The position numbers and the translations under genes were made by a program. Shown in pieces: positions 1 through 8,670 of a stretch of DNA of 64,000 nucleotides. The notes beneath the pieces were generated by a model. That model did no database searches, was not told the origin of the DNA, and saw nothing but the letters and a program-made list of their open reading frames with translations. Every line of letters begins with the position of its first letter. The first letter of the stretch is position 1. Source of the DNA: Paenibacillus_E sp964253085 (lineage in GTDB: Bacteria > Bacillota > Bacilli > Paenibacillales > NBRC-103111); contig NZ_CAXUQH020000001.1 of assembly GCF_964253085.1 (NCBI RefSeq), positions 7,006,001 through 7,070,000 of the forward strand, given 5' to 3'.

Positions 1-259
1 CAGCTTATGCTAATCTTAACTAATTTATATTGCGAACTATTTATTCATTTCAGATCTCACGACTCTTTTATTGTTTTGATTGATATTCCTCTTTTGCCTT
101 TTACGAAAGATCGTACATTTATCCTACCGTTGCTCCGTATTATCCGTTGATGCATTCTTTATGCGGTCCAAACAATCCTAAATAACTCGGTGCTATTGTA
201 AGTTACGAAATGGACACACTGAATGTCCTTTTGTTAACCTTCACCCCTTCAGCTCCTAT
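1..259. other. Left edge, no gene seen
   Basis: AT-rich non-coding sequence downstream of the acyltransferase gene that ends at 260. I see no open frame with a ribosome-binding site and no clear terminator hairpin. Confidence 0.5.
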
Positions 260-1384
260 TTATTGTCTATGTGTTTTTAGCCGAGTTGCTTTTCGGTTTG
301 CCACTCTTGTTGATCTCTTTTCACGAAGTTTCATAAATGGTTTTTCCCAATATTGATGAAGTCCAAATGCCAAAATAAATGTTATCACCAGTGTCGAAAA
401 TAACACAAGGAACATTGACGGAATTGAATGAATCGACTCTACTTTTTGATTAACAAAAGAGAAAATTTCCAAGTGAATAAGATACACGGCATAGCTTGTT
501 AAAGCTATGATTGAGCCTACTTTACGCAACCTTCCTTTGAGATTATTTAATCTCTTACTTTTTTCGAGTGACCAGATCATTAGCATGAAACCAAATGATA
601 TGGCATCAAAGAGAATAGTTCTTCCGATGATAGAATAGTTCATTCTGTCTTTACCACTGTCTAGTTCAAATACGTAATAAAGGACTAGGAATATTGTTAT
701 TGTCAATGAAACACCGAATAAATGAGTGCTGCTAATCCTTTCGTAAAAAGTCTTGAAGTAATGCCTTATCCCAGCTAACAACACCCCGAACATTAAGCTA
801 TCCATTCGCAAAAAAATTTGTTTCCTTACCCCTGCATCCCAAGGAGGATTAATCTGGTAAGTGTAGATGATCTTTGCTGCTATAGATAAAAGAATTACAC
901 TAATACAAAACCCGAAAAACAACGTTTTTCTATTTAATTTCCAAATAGTCATTAAAATTAAAAAGCAGGGAGCAGTTAACAAATAAAACCATTCCTCAAT
1001 AGAAAGACTCCAAGCTACCCCGAAAAAACCTAGTTGTTCATAATTAAAATTCTGGATGAATAAATAATGTTGAAAATACCATTTTTGTTGGTTCCATATG
1101 GAGATTATTACTACAATACTTAGAACGAGAAAATACGCTGGAAGGGTTCTAAGCCATCGCCGTGAATAGAAATTTACAAGAGAACCATTTCCTTCTATTA
1201 AATCCCGTATAATGATTCCACCAATCAGAAAACCACTTAGTACAAAGAACAATTCTACCCCTAGCAAACCGTTAAAAGATAAGAATTGAACGTCTCCAAA
1301 CTTTGTAAAGAACATGCGACTATGGCTTACCAAAACCATCAATAGTGCTAAACTTCTCGCTATATCAAGTCCCAAATTTCTCAT
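260..1384 (-). CDS. Acyltransferase family 3 (OafA/YrhL-like) membrane protein
   Basis: This is a 374-residue multi-pass membrane protein of the acyltransferase 3 family. These enzymes transfer acetyl or other acyl groups from a cytoplasmic donor to surface polysaccharides. The N-terminus has the family hallmark LDIARSLALLMVLVSHSRMF, with the conserved His in the first membrane segment, then GVELFFVLSGFLIGG and a YSRRWLRTLPAYF stretch (R/K-x10-R-type motif). About ten hydrophobic segments follow, and the C-terminus is basic. There is no C-terminal SGNH domain. The start is set by GGAGGACGT just before the ATG, and a TATAAT sits upstream at 1417-1422. It lies at the edge of the glycan locus and probably modifies its product. 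The substrate is not known. Confidence 0.85.
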   Translation of the reverse strand: MRNLGLDIARSLALLMVLVSHSRMFFTKFGDVQFLSFNGLLGVELFFVLSGFLIGGIIIRDLIEGNGSLVNFYSRRWLRTLPAYFLVLSIVVIISIWNQQKWYFQHYLFIQNFNYEQLGFFGVAWSLSIEEWFYLLTAPCFLILMTIWKLNRKTLFFGFCISVILLSIAAKIIYTYQINPPWDAGVRKQIFLRMDSLMFGVLLAGIRHYFKTFYERISSTHLFGVSLTITIFLVLYYVFELDSGKDRMNYSIIGRTILFDAISFGFMLMIWSLEKSKRLNNLKGRLRKVGSIIALTSYAVYLIHLEIFSFVNQKVESIHSIPSMFLVLFSTLVITFILAFGLHQYWEKPFMKLREKRSTRVANRKATRLKTHRQ

Positions 1385-1807
1385 ACGTCCTCCGCATTAC
1401 TTTTTTAGTTATCTCGATTATATATACTATTTTCTAGCAGAAAATTGCCACTTGCTTTTGTTTTTTAAAACGTGACACAATTTGCTGGCGTGCAGAATCT
1501 AAAGCTCGTCTACGGCAATCACGGCCTCGTGAACTGTGTTGGTTTCTTTGACGTTTTGTCGCTGGAACAAAAATAAGCACAACCGCAATTTACAGCTCTG
1601 TTCGTACTATAAAGCTAAACTTTCAAAAGTTGTCCACTTTTTTTGTAAGAATACGGAATGGCTGTCGAAGTATAGAGTAAAGAAAATCAATCGACAAATA
1701 TCAATATTACCATAGTAGAACAGAAAAGGGCTATGCCTGCATAGCAGATTGTTGATCTGACTGCCAAGATTAGCTGTTTCGAAGAGAAACCAATAGTTAT
1801 AACAAAA
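1385..1807. other. Intergenic gap, no recognised gene
   Basis: About 420 bases between the acyltransferase 3 gene and rfbD. A TATAAT-like -10 for the acyltransferase lies at 1417-1422 on the minus strand, with only a weak -35. The rest shows short open stretches on both strands but no start with a ribosome-binding site and no family I recognise. Confidence 0.4.
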
Positions 1808-1852
1808 AGTGAAAAACGCGCATCGGTTGAATATCGATGCGCGTTTTTCACT
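1808..1852 (-). terminator. Strong intrinsic terminator after rfbD
   Basis: A perfect 18-bp inverted repeat (1808-1825 with 1835-1852, 9-nt loop). It has a GC-rich core and A/T runs at both edges, so it can work in either direction. It overlaps the rfbD stop codon and ends the minus-strand rhamnose transcript. Confidence 0.85.
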
Positions 1853-2699
1853 AGTTATTCTCCCCTAACTCGTTAATAAAAGCCTGTAGCCCGTCCCGCC
1901 AAGGGCGCAAATCCTCAAATCCATTCGCTTGAATTGCTGCATGTTCCATTGCAGAATTCCGGGGTCTTGGAGCAGGTCTTGGAAACTCCTCTGTGGTGCA
2001 AGGATCCACCTTGATGTTCACGCCGCTTTCTTCAAAAATGGCGCACGCGAAATCATACCAAGTACAAACTCCCGAATTAGAAGCATGGTAAATGCCGTAA
2101 CGATCGGTTTGAATCAACTTTTCTAGGAATAAAGCAAGATCAACTGTGTACGTGGGTGAGCCATATTGGTCATTGACAACTTTCAGTTTGTCTCTTGTTT
2201 TTGCTAAGTTCAACATGGTTTTCACGAAATTATTGCCGTATAAACCATAAACCCAAGATGTTCTAACAATAAAATGTTTTGATGATATAGCTTGAACGTG
2301 AACTTCTCCAGCTCTTTTGGACTTTCCGTATATACTTTGCGGGTTAGTAATATCAGTTTCTCTGTAAGTTCCTGAAGTTGTCCCGTCAAAAACATAATCC
2401 GTACTAATATATACGAACTTAGCCCCAATGTGCTCAGCTGCAAGGGCAAGATTCCGTGTTCCGTTGGAATTCACATTGAAAGCTTTTTCTTCTTCCATCT
2501 CTGCCAGATCTACTGCCGTATACGCAGCACTATGTATGATAACCTCAGGCCTTAAACCGCTGATAATCTCAAAACATTGCACCTCGTTCGTAATATCAAG
2601 CATGTTCTTACCTAAACCATGAACTTCATTTTTAGCTCCGAACAATTTAACAATATCTTGACCCAGTTGCCCACTAGCCCCTGTTACGATAATACTCAT
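1851..2699 (-). CDS. rfbD: dTDP-4-dehydrorhamnose reductase
   Basis: This 282-residue NAD(P)H-dependent short-chain reductase catalyses the last step of dTDP-L-rhamnose synthesis: reduction of dTDP-4-dehydro-L-rhamnose. The N-terminal Rossmann motif is VTGASGQLGQDIV and the catalytic pair is in YGKSKRAGE (YxxxK). STDYVFDG and the SNSGVCTWYDFA region are typical of RmlD. The start overlaps the end of rfbB by 4 bases, so the two genes are translationally coupled. Full length, with no oddities. RmlA and RmlC for the same pathway are 5 kb away at 8.1-9.6 kb, separated by the acylation genes. Confidence 0.95.
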   Translation of the reverse strand: MSIIVTGASGQLGQDIVKLFGAKNEVHGLGKNMLDITNEVQCFEIISGLRPEVIIHSAAYTAVDLAEMEEEKAFNVNSNGTRNLALAAEHIGAKFVYISTDYVFDGTTSGTYRETDITNPQSIYGKSKRAGEVHVQAISSKHFIVRTSWVYGLYGNNFVKTMLNLAKTRDKLKVVNDQYGSPTYTVDLALFLEKLIQTDRYGIYHASNSGVCTWYDFACAIFEESGVNIKVDPCTTEEFPRPAPRPRNSAMEHAAIQANGFEDLRPWRDGLQAFINELGENN

Positions 2700-3718
2700 G
2701 AGTGCTTACCTAAGCGGGATCCGTATTGCATGTCAAAATAATTCTGGTACTCACCAGTTTGAATTCTCTTCCACCAATCTTGATTGTCCAAATACCAGCG
2801 AATCGTTTCGACAATCCCTGTTTCAAAATTATGCTTCGGCTTCCAGCCAAGATCATTCGTGATTTTCGACGCATCGATTCCATAACGGCGATCATGGCCA
2901 GGACGATCTTTCACAAATTTCATCAAAGACTCCGGCTTACCCAACTCGCGAAGAATGGTTTGGATAATTTGAATATTCGTTCTTTCGTTATTACCGCCGA
3001 TATTATATACTTCGCCACTGACTCCATTATGTAAAACCAAATCGATCGCGCTACAGTGATCCTCCACGTATAACCAATCTCTAATGTTTAGCCCATCACC
3101 ATACACAGGCAGAGCCTTGTCACTCAAGGCATTAGCAATCATTAATGGAATTAGCTTCTCCGGAAACTGTAAAGGACCGTAATTGTTAGAGCAACGCGTG
3201 ATATTGACATTGAGTCCAAATGTCTCATAATATGCACGCACTAGTAAGTCAGAACCTGCTTTGCTCGCTGAATATGGACTATTTGGAGCTAGTGGGGTTT
3301 CTTCCGTGAAAAGTCCTGTTTCTCCAAGCGTACCATATACCTCATCGGTGGAAACATGAACAAACTTCTCAACCGCATACTTTCTGGCTGCTTCAAGTAA
3401 AACTTGTGTTCCAAGTACATTCGTCTTCACGAATACGTCTGGTTCCAAGATACTTCGGTCAACATGTGATTCCGCGGCGAAATGGATAACCGCATCTACA
3501 CCTTTTTCGAAGAGCCCATCAACCAACTCTGTATTGGCAATATCCCCTTTAACAAACGTATAATTGCTGCTATTTTCTATTGCAGTAAGGTTCTCTAAAT
3601 TGCCAGCATAAGTTAATGCGTCTAGATTTAGAATTTGGTAATTCGAATAACGAGTTAGCATATAATTAACGAAATTGCTGCCAATAAAACCAGCCCCGCC
3701 TGTGATTAAAAGTTTCAT
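2696..3718 (-). CDS. rfbB: dTDP-glucose 4,6-dehydratase
   Basis: A 340-residue extended short-chain dehydrogenase that converts dTDP-glucose to dTDP-4-keto-6-deoxyglucose, the branch point for both dTDP-rhamnose and the Fdt-type amino sugar. The start at MKLLITGGAGFIG is preferred because AAGGGAG lies a few bases upstream. An in-frame upstream Met would add 19 residues that do not resemble the family. Visible motifs are GGAGFIGSNF (NAD binding), FAAESHVDRSI, HVSTDEVYG, the YSASKAGSD catalytic YxxxK, and the NNYGPLQFPEKLIPL substrate region. It overlaps rfbD. Confidence 0.95.
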   Translation of the reverse strand: MKLLITGGAGFIGSNFVNYMLTRYSNYQILNLDALTYAGNLENLTAIENSSNYTFVKGDIANTELVDGLFEKGVDAVIHFAAESHVDRSILEPDVFVKTNVLGTQVLLEAARKYAVEKFVHVSTDEVYGTLGETGLFTEETPLAPNSPYSASKAGSDLLVRAYYETFGLNVNITRCSNNYGPLQFPEKLIPLMIANALSDKALPVYGDGLNIRDWLYVEDHCSAIDLVLHNGVSGEVYNIGGNNERTNIQIIQTILRELGKPESLMKFVKDRPGHDRRYGIDASKITNDLGWKPKHNFETGIVETIRWYLDNQDWWKRIQTGEYQNYFDMQYGSRLGKHS

Positions 3719-3867
3719 TTCATGTTCTCCCTTATCTAAAAGTTGATCTACATTTTTTTCATAAGCTTTGTTCAAATCGACTTGGAGGCGAAAACCTTAT
3801 CAGTTAGTACCGTAGTTATCTATTTATTGAATCATACGTACCCTTTATATGTGTAGTCTCAATGGAA

Positions 3868-3876
3868 ATTATATCA
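3868..3876 (-). promoter_or_regulatory. Extended -10 promoter for rfbB-rfbD
   Basis: On the minus strand the sequence reads TGATATAAT, a TGnTATAAT extended -10, about 150 bases upstream of the rfbB start. There is no good -35 at 17 bases, which an extended -10 can compensate for. It suggests rfbBD has its own transcription start. Confidence 0.45.
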
Positions 3877-3949
3877 TAACTAAAGCGTTATTCTGTACTC
3901 ATCACGCCTCGAACTTCTTGTAGATATGGACAAATCTTTCTAGGCCACG

Positions 3950-4885
3950 TTAGCGCCACAAATGAAGTAACAATCCAATATTTCGTAATAAACCTTGTTT
4001 AAAAAATTTAAAACGTATTGTTGTCATTAAACGACCGAAATACGATGCACTCTCCATACTTAAATATGCTTCTACCGTAGCAAGTTGTATGGCATACTGC
4101 GGCTCTTTCAATATTGCATCATAGCAATCAACAATACATTGAGCTTGTTTATAATTTTTAGAGAAAATTATAGGCGCAAACATTCTTTGAAAAGCAAAAA
4201 GTATGTTGAACTTTTTCGCCCCCACACTATTAATGTCATGTTGTCTATATAACATTGTCGGCTCTGCAATGTAGGAAATCTCACCAAATACCGCAGCAAC
4301 CAACCCTAACCACCAATCGTGCATAATCACACCGCGCGGAAATGGCACACCTAACTTCGCCAAAGGTAGATTAATAATCATCGTACAACCAGTAATTATA
4401 TTTTGTACTAATAGACGATTTAATTGACAATATTGTGGATTCAGGTTCTGATATCGCCAAAAAGAAGAATTTAATTGTGTCAATTGTTTATCCACTACCA
4501 CTAAATCCGAATGTACTAAAATTGGCTGCTTACAATGGAGGCTTTCCATTCTCATCATTAAGGAGAGCGAAATCTCAATCTTATGAGGAAGCCATACATC
4601 ATCTTGATCAGCAAACAAAAAATATTCAAATGAACTCCATTCCAACGCATGTTCCAGTAAAAGGCTAAAACTACGAATGACCCCCACATTTCCTGCCGCA
4701 GATACTATCTCAACTTGTTGATTTTCAGCCATATAAGCTTGAATAATCTCTAGTGTCTCGTCTGTCGATCCATCGTCCCTGATAAAGAGTTTATAACCCT
4801 GAACAGTCTGTTTACTCAGCGATTTCAGAAACTCAGGCAAATATTTGCCTCCATTATATGTCGATAACAAAACCGCAACTTTCAT
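3950..4885 (-). CDS. Glycosyltransferase family 2
   Basis: A 311-residue GT2 family transferase. The GT-A fold N-terminus reads VAVLLSTYNGGKYLPEFLKS, followed by FIRDDGSTDETL and the metal-binding FADQDDVWLPHK. This profile is typical of rhamnosyl or other deoxyhexosyl transferases of Gram-positive surface glycans. The start is chosen at MKVAVLL because AAAGAGTGATCC precedes it; an upstream GTG would add 14 residues. There are no membrane segments, so it acts on the cytoplasmic face. Adjacency to rfbBD makes rhamnose a plausible donor sugar, but that is inference. Confidence 0.85.
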   Translation of the reverse strand: MKVAVLLSTYNGGKYLPEFLKSLSKQTVQGYKLFIRDDGSTDETLEIIQAYMAENQQVEIVSAAGNVGVIRSFSLLLEHALEWSSFEYFLFADQDDVWLPHKIEISLSLMMRMESLHCKQPILVHSDLVVVDKQLTQLNSSFWRYQNLNPQYCQLNRLLVQNIITGCTMIINLPLAKLGVPFPRGVIMHDWWLGLVAAVFGEISYIAEPTMLYRQHDINSVGAKKFNILFAFQRMFAPIIFSKNYKQAQCIVDCYDAILKEPQYAIQLATVEAYLSMESASYFGRLMTTIRFKFFKQGLLRNIGLLLHLWR

Positions 4886-4927
4886 TGGATCACTCTTTCT
4901 TACATATTTCAATGAGTAAACAATCAC

Positions 4928-5113
4928 TTACTTTTTCCTAAAAGTCTTAGAATATATCGAAAAAGCGTTCGTTTTACGATACGAGAGCCCTTTTTGAATT
5001 TCTAACCTGTATAATCGAGGTCCCCCCAAAATAATGTGTTTTTTAGAAATATTACATATTTGATTGACGATCTCATGAGAGTATGTATTATCTTTAATTT
5101 CAGTGGGTTTACT
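4928..5113 (-). pseudogene. Open stretch without start codon, probable gene remnant
   Basis: Directly after the microprotein stop, in the same frame, 61 codons remain open to a TAA at 4928-4930. The translation has protein-like composition, for example ISKKHIILGGPRLYRLEIQK and a basic tail ending TFRKK. There is no usable start codon with a ribosome-binding site. The likeliest reading is the C-terminal remnant of a lost gene, perhaps a glycosyltransferase. I do not recognise the family. Confidence 0.35.
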
Positions 5114-5227
5114 TTAAAAATCAATATAGATGAATTTGGAGCCTACACCGGTAAAAATCACAATCGCAGTTATTAGTATCCAGACAAATATACCAGTCAA
5201 TACTGATTTAAATACATCTTTTATCAT
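5114..5227 (-). CDS. DltX-like membrane microprotein with C-terminal FIYIDF acyl-shuttle motif
   Basis: This 37-residue protein has a strong ribosome-binding site (AAAGGTGAT, 5 bases before ATG) and starts 12 bases after the MBOAT stop codon. It has a short cytoplasmic N-terminus with three lysines in the first seven residues or so, one hydrophobic segment (about residues 9-28), and a short outside tail ending in FIYIDF at residues 32-37. In the Dlt teichoic acid system the MBOAT protein passes its acyl group to the tyrosine of a C-terminal hexapeptide on the microprotein DltX, which hands it to the SGNH transferase DltD. Sequence, size, topology and gene order here fit that role, with Tyr34 as the expected carrier. 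The acyl group is unknown because no dltA/dltC partner lies in the window. Confidence 0.75.
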   Translation of the reverse strand: MIKDVFKSVLTGIFVWILITAIVIFTGVGSKFIYIDF

Positions 5228-5239
5228 AATTAATCACCT

Positions 5240-6403
5240 TTATCTTATGAATATCATCTTCAGAATTACATAGAATGCTCGCTGAATCGGCAAGATAAAA
5301 AATACCCAACCAATAGCAACAGCTAAAAATGTGATTACAATAGCAATTGGCGTTGTGATGAAGTTAGGTATGGAGTATTTTTCTATATTAATAAATTTGC
5401 GCCATATTCTGTAAAGCGTCAGTAATAATCCATGATAAATTCCCCATGCGACGAAGTTCCAAGCTGCACCATGCCAGAGTCCAGAGATACCCATAGCAGC
5501 AACGCTGTTAAGTGAACTTCTCCATAAACTTTTTCGACTTCCTCCTAATGGAATATATACATAATCTGTTATCCATCTTGATAACGAAATATGCCACCTT
5601 CTCCAAAAATCCGATGGATTTTGGGCTAAATAGGGCCAGTTAAAGTTTTCTGGAACATTAACTCCAAACAATCTTGCAGATCCAATTGCTATATCTGAAT
5701 AACCTGAGAAATCCATATAAATTTTAATCGCATAGGCAATCACCCATACCCAGAGTGTTTGTCCATCTACTCTGTAGATCTCGTTCGATTGAAGATGAAT
5801 AGTCCACACATCCATTGTATCGGCGATAACTACTTTTTTAAACATACCGATTAAAATTCGTTGTAGACCTGCTCTAATATTCTCCCAAGAAAATTCAATC
5901 TCAGTTATTTTGGGAATGAATTGTTGAAACCTTTTGATTGGACCAGCTACCATAGTCGGAAAGAACATAATAAAGGCCATATAATCTAAAAACGAATGCT
6001 CTGGTAATTTTTTTTTTCTTGCATCCACCGCATAATGAATAAATTCAAAGGTAAAGAAAGAAATTGCTAATGGTATGACTAGAGATTCAACCGTGTAATT
6101 CAAACTGAAAACATTTGAAAACGTTAGTAAGGCCATGTTTTTGTATTTATAATAACCCAAGATACCAATCGTAAAAATTAATGTAATAATTAACGATCCA
6201 TTCCAACTCTTCATTTTTCTAACAAGGAAGTAGACGACAATAGCCTCCAATAGTAGGAGAAAAGCGAAACTACCAGCAAAGAAAATATAGAAAACTGTTC
6301 CGATTAAAGTTATCCAAATTGATTTATAATGTAGGGGGACAAAATAAAAGATTGGAACTCCAATCAGTAAAATAATCGCGTATGCCCATTCATTGAAAAT
6401 CAT
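5240..6403 (-). CDS. MBOAT family O-acyltransferase (AlgI/DltB-like)
   Basis: A 387-residue polytopic membrane O-acyltransferase. It shows the family signatures WPYLAQNPSDFWRRWHISLS (His271) and GISGLWHGAAWNFVAWGIYHG-type sequence with the conserved catalytic-type His311. About ten hydrophobic segments are visible. These enzymes move an acyl group from a cytoplasmic donor across the membrane. The C-terminus ends in MIFIR and lacks the fused acyl-shuttle hexapeptide seen in many single-chain systems. That motif sits instead on the 37-residue protein encoded 12 bases downstream. The start overlaps the upstream SGNH gene by 4 bases (ATGA), so the three genes form one operon. Confidence 0.9.
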   Translation of the reverse strand: MIFNEWAYAIILLIGVPIFYFVPLHYKSIWITLIGTVFYIFFAGSFAFLLLLEAIVVYFLVRKMKSWNGSLIITLIFTIGILGYYKYKNMALLTFSNVFSLNYTVESLVIPLAISFFTFEFIHYAVDARKKKLPEHSFLDYMAFIMFFPTMVAGPIKRFQQFIPKITEIEFSWENIRAGLQRILIGMFKKVVIADTMDVWTIHLQSNEIYRVDGQTLWVWVIAYAIKIYMDFSGYSDIAIGSARLFGVNVPENFNWPYLAQNPSDFWRRWHISLSRWITDYVYIPLGGSRKSLWRSSLNSVAAMGISGLWHGAAWNFVAWGIYHGLLLTLYRIWRKFINIEKYSIPNFITTPIAIVITFLAVAIGWVFFILPIQRAFYVILKMIFIR

Positions 6404-7638
6404 TTATTAACCTCCAAAATGAATTCCCTTGTATCTTTTAATAGACGTTCTGCGAAAATAGCCCCACCTTTTTCCCCTAAATGATGAGTATCAGCAAATA
6501 ATGTAGATGTCAAATCAATCTCTTTGTTATTGTAATCAAGGAAAAGAATGTTCTTTGAATTGAAGAGGTTCTTTAATGTTTCTGTATTTGATTCATAAAT
6601 GCTCCAATTCAGTAAACCAAAATGATTCACAACATCGGTATTGTAAGGGTTCATGAACACTACATACTTAGTATCAGGATTGTTTTGCATGACTCCATTC
6701 ATCTTTCGGAACCAAGCATAAGTGTTTGAATTTTCCTGATCAATTATAGGCATATCTTTCAATTCATGTTTTGCCCAACCGATTATTTTGTTGCTTTCAA
6801 CCTCGGATAGATTCTCAATGATTTCAACCTTATTTTTCTCATTTTCAGAATTGTTATTTGGGATAAACTTCGAAGTAGTTGGTGCCGTTGCACTGGCGAA
6901 GTTCTTAATATTAGTCCAAAACTTTATGATATTCTGCTTCTGTTTATCACCATTCGCTGCGTTGTACACCCAGTTTTGTGGGGAAGATTCAAATATGATC
7001 TGTTCCAATAGTGGTTTTTTCCCATATAGTACCCATTTACTTTTAAGAAACTCGCTTAAACGTTCTTCAAAGGATATTGTGCTTTTAACATGTCCACTGA
7101 TTTCATTTCTGAGTTGGATCTTTTCCTCTTTACTTAATTGTTGTCCTGCTATGAGTTTTTCCTCTATATGTGTCAAATTTCTTTTTAACAAGGAAGGCGT
7201 TTCTATCCATTTATACCAAGGAGCATTGTTACCTAGATAACCGGTTGAATGAAGAATATTCAAATACACAACGTCAACAATCGGCGCAACTCTTTCTAAT
7301 ATTAAATACTTTTCTACATCTCCAAACCCATCCTGAGAAAGATCAAATACCTTTACCCCTTTCTCGGAAAGTTTATTTTCGAAAGAAAAAGGGATCTTAC
7401 CGGTATGGATCGTGGAATCCCCGATAAACACAATTACTTTGTCGCCGTTTCTTTTGCAATTCTCAATATATTGAATGTACATTTCAAGCGGTTGAATTGT
7501 ATCATCAGGTAATTGGTAGTATGATCCAAGCTGTTTTAGAGCTATATCTAATCGATGATTTAGATAGTTATCAGTCACTACTATCAATACTAAACAAGTA
7601 ATCGTTGTAAAAATCAATTTAGAACGACTGGTTAACAA
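6400..7638 (-). CDS. Membrane-anchored SGNH hydrolase-like acyl transferase (AlgJ/AlgX/DltD-like role)
   Basis: This 412-residue protein has one N-terminal membrane anchor (about residues 8-27) and an extracytoplasmic SGNH-type domain. FIGDSTIHTG places the nucleophile at Ser75 in a GDS motif, and ADTHHLGEKGG near the C-terminus supplies Asp383 and His386 (DxxH). It should accept the acyl group from the MBOAT/microprotein pair and transfer it to a polysaccharide outside the membrane. Translation probably starts at TTG, preceded by AGGGGG nine bases upstream. It is the first gene of the acylation operon and is separated from rfbC by nearly 500 non-coding bases. The middle region (about 150-290) is not recognisable. 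Confidence 0.75.
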   Translation of the reverse strand: MLTSRSKLIFTTITCLVLIVVTDNYLNHRLDIALKQLGSYYQLPDDTIQPLEMYIQYIENCKRNGDKVIVFIGDSTIHTGKIPFSFENKLSEKGVKVFDLSQDGFGDVEKYLILERVAPIVDVVYLNILHSTGYLGNNAPWYKWIETPSLLKRNLTHIEEKLIAGQQLSKEEKIQLRNEISGHVKSTISFEERLSEFLKSKWVLYGKKPLLEQIIFESSPQNWVYNAANGDKQKQNIIKFWTNIKNFASATAPTTSKFIPNNNSENEKNKVEIIENLSEVESNKIIGWAKHELKDMPIIDQENSNTYAWFRKMNGVMQNNPDTKYVVFMNPYNTDVVNHFGLLNWSIYESNTETLKNLFNSKNILFLDYNNKEIDLTSTLFADTHHLGEKGGAIFAERLLKDTREFILEVNK

Positions 7639-8121
7639 CTATATTTCCCCCTATGTATTATCTTGTTTATAATTCTACTAATAGCATTATAGAATATATC
7701 AGAATTTAGAGATACCTGAAGAAGGTATTCCATTCATTGCAGTGATGGGTAACCTCCAAGAACAGAAATAGCCAGTGCAAGCTTTCCCACAGGCTTAATC
7801 TGACCAAGTTATTTATTCTTTTATAATCATTTATAGAATAATAATATTATTAAACTTGACTCTTGCAAAAGCTTCTCATGTAATACAATGTAGGACTGCA
7901 TTAAGCCCTAATGGATTCTTTGTTAAAGTAAATAAGGACATCGACTCTTTACAGTGAATTGGATGGTTCCTACACAACCAATGTGAAAGAAGATGATGTC
8001 CCAATTATATGGTAACTTTGCATGCAAGCCTCATTAAAGTTCAAAGTTGTATACTCTAAATACTGCAAAAAATCCTTCCTAAGAGTCAATAAAACTTTCA
8101 TCAACTTTCCTTTACTTAATA
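7639..8121. other. Intergenic gap with possible gene debris
   Basis: About 480 AT-rich bases between the acylation operon and rfbC. TATAAT-like hexamers near 7650-7700 on the minus strand could start the acylation operon. A 24-codon minus-strand open piece ending at 7734 (containing KPVGKLALAI and LGGYPSL) and a plus-strand piece near 7945-8010 look protein-like but have no starts. They may be remnants of a lost or mobile gene; I cannot name a family. Confidence 0.35.
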
Positions 8122-8670
8122 TTATTGAAAATTAATCTCAACATCTTTTAACAACGAAAGTTTTTGATCTTTATCTGACAAAATCGGCTTAGATGTCGGC
8201 CAATCAATATTCAACGCAGGGTCGTTCCACAATATACCACGGTCATGCTCAGGAGAGTAATACTGATCTACTTTGTATACTACTTCTGTATTTGGAACAA
8301 GTGTGCAGAAACCATGGGCAAAACCCTTTGGTACTAGCAACTGTCGCTTGTTCTCTGCACTTAGAATAATGCCAGCCCACTGTCCAAATGTAGGGGACGA
8401 ACGACGAATATCCACCACAACATCATAAATTGCACCAGCAACGACACGAACAAGTTTTGTCTGTGCTTTGGGGTTTAACTGATAATGCAAACCTCGAATC
8501 ACACCAGACTGAACCGAGAGCGAATGATTATCTTGTAGAAATAAATATTCCATCCCTAGCTCAAGAAATTTTTGTTGATTATAACTTTCCATAAAAAAAC
8601 CTCGGTTATCCGAAAACACCCTCGGTTCTAATAATAAAACATCTAAAAAAAATGTTTTTGCCACTTGCAT
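8122..8670 (-). CDS. rfbC: dTDP-4-dehydrorhamnose 3,5-epimerase
   Basis: A 182-residue cupin-fold epimerase of the dTDP-rhamnose pathway. It epimerises dTDP-4-keto-6-deoxyglucose at C3 and C5. Family motifs are PRVFSDNRGFFMESYN, FLQDNHSLSVQSGVIRGLHYQ with the catalytic-type His, VVDIRRSSPTFGQW, and PKGFAHGFCTL. It lies immediately downstream of rfbA (stop and start are adjacent), so they are co-transcribed. Full length compared with the family. Confidence 0.95.
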   Translation of the reverse strand: MQVAKTFFLDVLLLEPRVFSDNRGFFMESYNQQKFLELGMEYLFLQDNHSLSVQSGVIRGLHYQLNPKAQTKLVRVVAGAIYDVVVDIRRSSPTFGQWAGIILSAENKRQLLVPKGFAHGFCTLVPNTEVVYKVDQYYSPEHDRGILWNDPALNIDWPTSKPILSDKDQKLSLLKDVEINFQ

